From NCBI GenBank assembly GCA_938017915.1, contig CALIKW010000099.1, positions 1 to 17,185 of the forward strand: DNA of 17,185 nt, written 5' to 3'. The notes beneath the pieces were generated by a model that made no database searches, was not told where the DNA came from, and saw only the letters and a program-made list of their open reading frames with translations. Both the position numbers and the translations under genes were made by a program. Positions 12,029 through 17,185 of the stretch are shown piece by piece (the first letter of the stretch is position 1; the number at the start of each line of letters is the position of its first letter). This DNA comes from an uncultured archaeon (GTDB lineage: Archaea > Aenigmatarchaeota > Aenigmatarchaeia > CG10238-14 > SCSR01).

Positions 12029-13626
12029 AAAACTTCCTTTAACTTTTTAATAGCATCATTTTTTACTTCAACCAAGTAAGGCCCAAGTCTTGGACCTTTT
12101 TCCTGATTTAGAAGAATTTTATACAAAATTTTAAAAAATTCTTTTGGCTCAATTCCATGATTTCTTGCAATTTCAAATATTTTTGTTTGCATTTTTTCCC
12201 CATCATCTTCTTTTTCCAAATTCTCTATAACTTTTTTTATCGCACTTTTTTCATTTTCAGAAATTTCTACTTCTTCTATTTTCTCATCTTTAACCCAATT
12301 TTTTGCAAATTCCAACTTTTCCTTTAAATTTTTTATCAATTCATCATCAATTTCACTAACAATTTTCATTTCCTTTAATTTCTCAATTGCGAATTGAAGT
12401 TGGTTTTTTTCAGGCAACATTCTTGCAATTTCAACTAGCCTTAAGTAAGGAACTTGTAGAGAAGGCTTTTTTGGCGGTTTAAGGAAGTAAACATATTCAA
12501 AAAGTCTTTTTGCATTAATCAATTTCCTTTTATTTTCAACTTTTTCTAGGCCAAAATAAATTCTTTCAAGCTTGTTAAGCTCATCCATATATTTTGGAAT
12601 ATCTGTAATATCAAGCTCTCTTGCTCCTTCAAATCTTTTGAACATAAGTAAAATTAAGCTTTGAGCACTTCCATACCTAAACCAAACTTGTGGAGTAAAA
12701 ACATTTCCGTAAGATTTCGAAATCTTTTTACCTCCTTTCTCCAAAAACATTTCATAAATTATGTGAATGGGCGGTTCAAAATTTAAAACTTCTTTGCAAA
12801 TTTTGTCGTTAACTCTAACTGAGTCGTAAATATCCTTTCCACAAGCTTCAAAAACTATTCCTAAAGCCTTCCATCTTGCTGCAAATTCTCCCTTCCAACT
12901 GAGCTTGCCATTTCCTTTTAAATAACTTACCTCCCCTTTATAACCACAACCCTTAACTACTATTTCCTTTCCTGTATTCAAGTTTTTACCCAAAAATTCC
13001 TGGTCGCAAACATAAAGCACTTTATGTTCTTTTGGAATTAAATGATAAGCTCTTGTTGTATAAATTCTTCCACAATTTTCGCAAACAGGAAAATAGGGCA
13101 GCATTTCAACAAACTTTTTTTGGCCGAGCAATTCTTCAACTATCCTTCCAATTTTTTCTGCATTCAAAAGTATTTGCTCTATTTCTTCATCCAAAATTCC
13201 TTTTTTATAATTTTCTGTTCCTGAATGAAAGGTAAAATCTATTCCCACTTTTTCTATAGCCTCAATCAGTAAAGAACTCATGTGCTCGCCATAGCTTGAA
13301 TGGCACTTGAAAGGATCTGGTATATCCGTAACAGGTACTCCTATGTACTTTTCTAACCAATTTGGCATAGTTAAAGGAACTTTTCTTAAACCATCTCTAT
13401 CGTCAGAATAAGCTATAAATTCTGATTTAAAGCCCAAATCTCTCAAAGCCAAAGTAACTCCATATTGCCTTAGTACATCACCAAAACTTCCTAAGTGCGG
13501 AAAACCAGAAGCTCCTAAACCAGATTCTGTTCTAAAAACCTTTATTCCCCTTTTAAGTTTTTCTTCTCTCTCAACTATTTTTTTTGCTATCTTATCAATC
13601 CAAAATTCATACTCTTTGTTTCCCAT
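12025..13626 (-). CDS. lysS: Lysyl-tRNA synthetase, class I
   Basis: Charges tRNA-Lys with lysine. It is the archaeal class I enzyme, shown by the HIGH-like GFPHLGS and KMSKS-like KISKSYGN (near residues 43 and 302 of the shorter form). Between them are a Cys-rich insert (CENC, VCDQ, GCGYKGE) that probably binds zinc, and YSDDRDGLRKVP typical of the family. The C-terminus has the helical anticodon-binding part ending in EKGPRLGPYLVEV. Length (533) is normal. A GTG nine bases upstream (13635) would add MKL, but a TATA-like TTTTAAATTT is centred about 26 bp before the ATG at 13626, which favours a leaderless ATG start. The gene lies between tRNA-Val and orc1/cdc6, whose start overlaps its stop. 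Confidence 0.95.
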   Translation of the reverse strand: MGNKEYEFWIDKIAKKIVEREEKLKRGIKVFRTESGLGASGFPHLGSFGDVLRQYGVTLALRDLGFKSEFIAYSDDRDGLRKVPLTMPNWLEKYIGVPVTDIPDPFKCHSSYGEHMSSLLIEAIEKVGIDFTFHSGTENYKKGILDEEIEQILLNAEKIGRIVEELLGQKKFVEMLPYFPVCENCGRIYTTRAYHLIPKEHKVLYVCDQEFLGKNLNTGKEIVVKGCGYKGEVSYLKGNGKLSWKGEFAARWKALGIVFEACGKDIYDSVRVNDKICKEVLNFEPPIHIIYEMFLEKGGKKISKSYGNVFTPQVWFRYGSAQSLILLMFKRFEGARELDITDIPKYMDELNKLERIYFGLEKVENKRKLINAKRLFEYVYFLKPPKKPSLQVPYLRLVEIARMLPEKNQLQFAIEKLKEMKIVSEIDDELIKNLKEKLEFAKNWVKDEKIEEVEISENEKSAIKKVIENLEKEDDGEKMQTKIFEIARNHGIEPKEFFKILYKILLNQEKGPRLGPYLVEVKNDAIKKLKEVL

Positions 13627-13647
13627 CAATTTCACTATTTATTCCTA

Positions 13648-13657
13648 AATTTAAAAA
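13648..13657 (-). promoter_or_regulatory. TATA box of lysS-cdc6
   Basis: TTTTAAATTT on the minus strand, centred about 26 bp before the ATG at 13626, between tRNA-Val and lysS. The distance decides for the ATG over the upstream GTG as start. Confidence 0.55.
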
Positions 13658-13672
13658 TAAAAGGGATTAAAG

Positions 13673-13743
13673 TGGGCCTGCCAGGAATTGAACCTGGTTC
13701 TCGGCGTTGTAAGCGCCGCGTCCTACCATTAGACTACAGGCCC
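13673..13743 (-). tRNA. tRNA-Val(UAC)
   Basis: An uninterrupted 71-nt tRNA. Acceptor CAGGCCC/GGGCCTG, D stem GTCT/GGAC (one G-T), anticodon arm CGGCG-CTTACAA-CGCCG giving anticodon UAC, T arm CCAGG-TTCAATT-CCTGG, A73, no CCA. It reads GUA/GUG. Its first ten bases overlap the end of the propeller gene, whose TAG stop is T8-A9-G10 of the tRNA. TTTATAA abuts the 5' end, and no convincing TATA box lies at -26, so it may be processed from the upstream gene's transcript. Confidence 0.97.
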
Positions 13744-15746
13744 TTATAAATTAAAAATAAAGCTATTAGGATTAAAAATATTATCTCTAAAGAAGAAATT
13801 TCACTCAGGCTTGAGTTTCCACTCTCTATTTTTAAGCTAATATACTTTGAGCATTTTCCAGAAGATGCTTCACAAACAAAGCCTGATGGGCAATTGTTAC
13901 AATTGAACCATTCTGGTGATGTTGAATAAACCCATATTCCTAAATCAACAGATGTTGAAAATAAAGGAGTAATTTTTATACTTTGTGAGCCTAACTCGTT
14001 TGATTTCAAGCTTAAATTCGTTAATCTATCTTTTATTGAAATAAAGTTTGGATTTGTTAGAGGAGTGATGTTAATTTCATAAGTATCATCGAGCAAGCCA
14101 AGATTTTTAATGGTTAAGGGTAAAACTATAGAACTTCCTACAGTAGAAGTTATGTTTTTAATTGGAAGTAAAGAGAAATTTAGTGTCCAAAAGGTTGTGT
14201 TAGGATATGGCTTAAATTCTACATCTGGAAAAGAAGGATCAAAAAGTTTACACATAATTAAATTTAAATTTTCGAAATTGTACTGAGGATCCTGAATCGT
14301 ACAGGCTGCTTGAGTAAAGGCTAGGGCAATAGATGTGCAGTTTTGATATCCTGCACAATTTGATTCTATATCATCACCTGGATTAAAACAGTTCAAAAAG
14401 CATTTTATTGCTATTTCTTTTCTTTCTCCTTCAAAATATCCTGATTTCCAAAAAATATTCAAGTACTTTCTATTACCTATTAGCCTAATTTCTGGATATA
14501 AAATTGGGGTAAGTATTTTGAATTCTCCTAGAGCAGGAAGAAGTGTTATTTTCTCAAAAAGTTTTGTAATTTTATGGTAGGTTATGTTATTTTCCTTTTT
14601 CCAAACAAACTCAGCAATTCCGTCAGATTTAAAATTTAAATTTGGGTATTGGTTATTTATATTACCCTCTTCGGTAATCCAATACCCTTCTTCAGGTACC
14701 CAATTAGTTCCATTAAATTTTCTCATAATTAAATTCCATCCTTTGTTGTTAGTAGTATCGTTTTGTTGCCAAATAACTGTGGGTAAGCCTTCTATAGCTA
14801 CAGCTATAGAAGGATATTGGGCTTTGCTTAAATCTATTATCGTATCTATCCTTTCTGTAGTCCAGCTTAAACCATAATCGTGGCTGGAGCCAAAGTATAT
14901 TTTATTATCTGAAGTATAATAAGAAACATAGACTTTACTTTCGTTATAGGTTATGCTTGGATAGGCTAGTTCTTGTATTTCACTATAGTCTACTATCATT
15001 TCTGAAGACCAAAATGCCCCAGAAAAAGAGGAATACTTAAATCTTATATACCAGTCTATATCCTCACAAAAATCCCGATCATAATTCCAAGTAACACAAT
15101 AACTGTCTCTTGCAGAAACATAAAGCTTATCAGAGGAAGAACCAGATCCATCAACAGCAAGAGTAGGGTAAAAATAGCATGAACCACCACTACCATAACA
15201 TCCTCCTCCAAAAACAGTAATTTCAGGGCCCCATGTTTGCCCTGCATCGGTAGAATTCTTAAATTTTATATTACCAATTACGTCCATCCAAATCAAGTAT
15301 ATCCTCTGCCCCCTTCTCTCAACCAAAGCAGAATCATGGGCTCCAGAAGTTACAGGAGCATACCAAACCCATGTTTCCCCATTATCCTCACTTTTTCCTA
15401 CTACCACATCACTTGCTGTTAAATCGATATAAGCTACTGTTATGTTGTTCCCGTCGCATGATATATGAGGAGTTTTTTTAGAAGAAGTTGGGGTTGAAGT
15501 AGCCCCATAAAAGCTTGTATTTACTTGCCACGTTTCTCCATCATCTGTTGACCTAGCATAATTTATAGTATTGACACTATAAAGCCAAACAACATGTATA
15601 TAGTTTTTCCCATCTCTGCAAATAGCTCTTTGATTTGGATAAAAAGGAGTAGTAATTGTTGTCCCTATTATACTTTGAGCCCTTGCAAAATTTAAAAAAA
15701 GAAAGAAAGTTGTAAGAAATAGCAAAATTATGATAAATTCCTTCAT
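13734..15746 (-). CDS. Secreted Asp-box beta-propeller surface protein with C-terminal anchor
   Basis: 670 residues. The N-terminus is a signal peptide (hydrophobic IIILLFLTTFFLFL, then ARAQ before Ser). Residues ~25-390 hold four Asp-box motifs, STDDGETW, SEDNGETW, STDAGQTW and SHDYGLSW, which mark sialidase/BNR-type six-bladed propellers. I do not see a complete sialidase active site, so glycan binding is as likely as cleavage. Then come a Cys-containing segment, an Ig-like domain (~545-620, STVGSSIVLPLTIKNLG), a small Cys module NCNNCPSGFVCEASSGKC and a C-terminal TM (EIIFLILIALFLIY). Many N-X-S/T sequons suggest glycosylation at the cell surface. A GGGAGG directly abuts the ATG with no spacer. 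The gene follows the 229-aa protein by 15 bp, probably as one mRNA. Confidence 0.85.
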   Translation of the reverse strand: MKEFIIILLFLTTFFLFLNFARAQSIIGTTITTPFYPNQRAICRDGKNYIHVVWLYSVNTINYARSTDDGETWQVNTSFYGATSTPTSSKKTPHISCDGNNITVAYIDLTASDVVVGKSEDNGETWVWYAPVTSGAHDSALVERRGQRIYLIWMDVIGNIKFKNSTDAGQTWGPEITVFGGGCYGSGGSCYFYPTLAVDGSGSSSDKLYVSARDSYCVTWNYDRDFCEDIDWYIRFKYSSFSGAFWSSEMIVDYSEIQELAYPSITYNESKVYVSYYTSDNKIYFGSSHDYGLSWTTERIDTIIDLSKAQYPSIAVAIEGLPTVIWQQNDTTNNKGWNLIMRKFNGTNWVPEEGYWITEEGNINNQYPNLNFKSDGIAEFVWKKENNITYHKITKLFEKITLLPALGEFKILTPILYPEIRLIGNRKYLNIFWKSGYFEGERKEIAIKCFLNCFNPGDDIESNCAGYQNCTSIALAFTQAACTIQDPQYNFENLNLIMCKLFDPSFPDVEFKPYPNTTFWTLNFSLLPIKNITSTVGSSIVLPLTIKNLGLLDDTYEINITPLTNPNFISIKDRLTNLSLKSNELGSQSIKITPLFSTSVDLGIWVYSTSPEWFNCNNCPSGFVCEASSGKCSKYISLKIESGNSSLSEISSLEIIFLILIALFLIYKGL

Positions 15747-15761
15747 CCTCCCTTTAAAATT

Positions 15762-16451
15762 TTATTCTTTAACTAAATAAAAGCTTACGGTAGCATTTAC
15801 TTGATGAATTCCAGAAGGAAGTGTTGGAAGTTTGCATTTTCCATTTATTTCCAGTTTATTTTCATTTTGGAAGTAGCGGAGTGTCATATTACCCTCATAA
15901 TTATCACACATAATTTTTGTAGATCCATAATTCCAATTGCATGTTTGAGAAGATTGGGAAGATGCTAAGTAGATTTTTAAGTCGCTAAAGCAACCATAAG
16001 AGGGGTTCCAGTTAAGCATAGAATCTATCAAAAGATTAACTTTAATCATATTTCCTACTTCATGTTTGTACCTTGAATCTGAGAAGGAAATGGTAATGTT
16101 AACTTCACCTTTAGGATGCGACTCTGATGGTATTATTTTTACTTCAGTTTTACAATCTTGTGGACAATTTTCCTGGGTTTCGCCTGTATTACAAACTGAG
16201 TTTGAATTGCAGTAAATATTCTCTATACATTCAGAAATGAAACCAAGGTTTAATTTGTAGGACGTGCTAGAAGAATTTCCTGCAGGCGAAGTTAAAGCTA
16301 TCCAAAGAGCATAATTCGAAGAGGAAAGTAAAAAGCCTTGTTCTCCTATGCAAGCAGAGTAATTTGCACTTGAAGAAGTTAAACTTTTCGAAATTTTAAG
16401 TTGGGCTAAGATGAGTAAGGCGAGTAAAAGCAAAGTTCCTTTCTTATTCAT
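15762..16451 (-). CDS. Secreted Cys-containing surface protein
   Basis: 229 residues with an N-terminal signal peptide (GTLLLLALLILAQ). An early region contains repeated Ser-rich stretches SSSANYSACIG and SSSNYALWIAL. A Cys module CNTGETQENCPQDC (~87-100) resembles the CGDGxCxxGETxxNCPxDC modules scattered through secreted archaeal proteins. The last ~125 residues (from EVKIIPSESHPKGEVNITISF) form a beta-rich, Ig-like domain with three or four further cysteines. There is no C-terminal TM, so it is secreted or held by partners. Several N-X-S/T sequons suggest glycosylation. TTAATTAAAT about 24.5 bp before the ATG gives a leaderless promoter. Function unknown; the next gene encodes the propeller protein. 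Confidence 0.75.
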   Translation of the reverse strand: MNKKGTLLLLALLILAQLKISKSLTSSSANYSACIGEQGFLLSSSNYALWIALTSPAGNSSSTSYKLNLGFISECIENIYCNSNSVCNTGETQENCPQDCKTEVKIIPSESHPKGEVNITISFSDSRYKHEVGNMIKVNLLIDSMLNWNPSYGCFSDLKIYLASSQSSQTCNWNYGSTKIMCDNYEGNMTLRYFQNENKLEINGKCKLPTLPSGIHQVNATVSFYLVKE

Positions 16452-16470
16452 TAATTAAATTTTCTTTTTC

Positions 16471-16480
16471 TTAATTAAAT
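16471..16480 (-). promoter_or_regulatory. TATA box of the two-gene surface operon, with direct repeat
   Basis: TTAATTAAAT at 16471-16480 is centred about 24.5 bp from the ATG at 16451. The same ten bases occur again at 16451-16460, overlapping the start codon, so the repeat spacing is 20 bp. The upstream copy is the likely TATA box. Confidence 0.5.
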
Positions 16481-16489
16481 TCTTTAAGT

Positions 16490-17185
16490 TTAGTAGCTTG
16501 TAAGTCTTAGTTGTACCGTCTTAATTTTTCCATTCTTATCTTGAATTAAAACAGGAATCTCATAAACTCTTTTTTCAACATTTTTTTCTTCTAAGCCATA
16601 AAATGGAGAAACTTTTAAGTAAGTGAAATTTTTTATTCCCCCAACATCTACACTTAAAAAGTGATTTCCTATTTCATTTGGCGCATTAATTCTACAAAAC
16701 CAATTTCCATTCGAATCAGTATAATTTTCGTATTCTTTTTCCTTTATTACAATTTTTACAAGCGAGTCTATTCCATTTCCTTCATAATCTTTTGCTTCTC
16801 CGTAAGCTAAGATTGAATCATTCCACCAAGCTCTTCTAATACTTAATTCAAGCGTAGTATAACCTGTTACATTAAGATAAAAATAAATTTCAGAAGAGTT
16901 TACCATATTATTTTCCGTATCATTTGCATAAAACAATATTTTATGGCCTCCCTTTGTTGAATAAATTTTTTTATAAAAGTAAGTATCGTTAAATTTTGTT
17001 AAAGTTTGGTTTTGTTGATTATCCAAAGAATAAAGAGCAGCTGAGCCAGGTTTGTTAAGCGAAATGTTTGCCCAGAAAAATGAAGTGTTGTAAGTTTTAT
17101 TTTCAGGTGAAATTACTGTTATTATAAGTGGTAAAGAGGTCGTAACATAGCTGAATGGACTTAAACAAGAGGTTTTATTCCAATT
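16490..17185 (-). CDS. Surface protein with Ig-like domains, 5' end beyond window
   Basis: The frame is open from the stop at 16490 to the window edge (231 codons visible), so the start lies outside; a TTG inside the frame at 17026 is not the start. The visible part begins with SCLSPFSYVTTSLPL, then the archaeal surface-domain pattern SPENKTYNTSFFWANISL...ALYSLDNQQNQTL...GGHKILFYANDTENNMVNSSEIYF. After it comes a carboxypeptidase-regulatory-like strand set (DYEGNGIDSLVKIVI...YTDSNGNWFCRINAPNEIG). Ten or more N-X-S/T sequons suggest dense glycosylation. No C-terminal TM is present. Likely an extracellular adhesin or S-layer-associated protein, by resemblance only. It ends 38 bp before the next surface gene. 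Confidence 0.78.
   Translation of the reverse strand, partial: NWNKTSCLSPFSYVTTSLPLIITVISPENKTYNTSFFWANISLNKPGSAALYSLDNQQNQTLTKFNDTYFYKKIYSTKGGHKILFYANDTENNMVNSSEIYFYLNVTGYTTLELSIRRAWWNDSILAYGEAKDYEGNGIDSLVKIVIKEKEYENYTDSNGNWFCRINAPNEIGNHFLSVDVGGIKNFTYLKVSPFYGLEEKNVEKRVYEIPVLIQDKNGKIKTVQLRLTSY

Noticed and set aside
13626..13635. GTG start of lysS
   Set aside because: The TATA box spacing (26 bp) fits the ATG at 13626 better; the extra three residues are not needed by the family.
14584..14877. 97-codon plus-strand frame inside the propeller gene
   Set aside because: Antisense shadow of a clear secreted protein.
16490..17026. A complete 178-residue gene starting at TTG 17026
   Set aside because: The frame stays open to the window edge and the upstream residues continue the same Ig-like domain, so it is a 5'-truncated longer gene.
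1..17185. CRISPR arrays, insertion sequences, integrase or toxin-antitoxin genes
   Set aside because: No regularly spaced repeats, transposase motifs or paired small toxin genes were seen.

Overview
The window is a gene-dense, AT-rich stretch of an archaeal chromosome. Archaeal markers include uS10, an archaeal/eukaryotic-type EF-1A, a group II chaperonin (thermosome), Orc1/Cdc6, a class I lysyl-tRNA synthetase, an archaeal cytidylate kinase and THEP1. tRNA genes lack an encoded CCA, and two of the three are interrupted by bulge-helix-bulge type introns. Many starts are leaderless, with a TATA box about 25 bp upstream, while a few highly expressed genes carry Shine-Dalgarno sites. The compact genome, tiny intergenic gaps, Cys-rich metal cassette and Asn-rich surface proteins suggest a DPANN-like or other deep archaeal lineage, possibly thermophilic. 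The sequence alone does not fix the phylum.

Layout. Positions 1-913 (minus): cytidylate kinase, cut by the window edge, downstream of rpsJ. Positions 1065-5249 (minus): a metal-handling locus. A two-HMA membrane protein, a 10-cysteine anchored protein and a CopA-type P1B ATPase overlap by 4 bp each (ATGA) and form one operon. Behind it, on its own promoter, is a two-TM winged-helix protein with a paired-cysteine outer loop. The locus lies between tuf and rpsJ, which are neighbours in many archaea. Positions 5482-8456 (minus): tuf, then the thermosome gene, each with its own TATA box and SD. Positions 8569-10747: two small uncharacterised plus-strand genes, a COG1395-type XRE regulator on the minus strand, an intron-bearing tRNA-Ile(UAU) and THEP1. 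Positions 10798-13743 (minus): initiator tRNA-Met with three predicted introns, orc1/cdc6, lysS and tRNA-Val(UAC). Positions 13734-17185 (minus): three secreted, sequon-rich surface proteins, one an Asp-box beta-propeller whose stop codon lies inside the tRNA-Val gene.

How it fits together. Most of the window is information processing (translation, folding, replication initiation). Two accessory parts stand out: the copper/heavy-metal operon with its putative membrane regulator, and the surface-protein cluster. The most unusual signal is in the tRNAs: five short introns in two genes, two of them at the same D-loop position, and a tRNA-Ile that appears to read AUA with a UAU anticodon. No CRISPR array, insertion sequence, rRNA or convincing replication origin was seen. 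No gene-free stretch exceeds about 235 bases.
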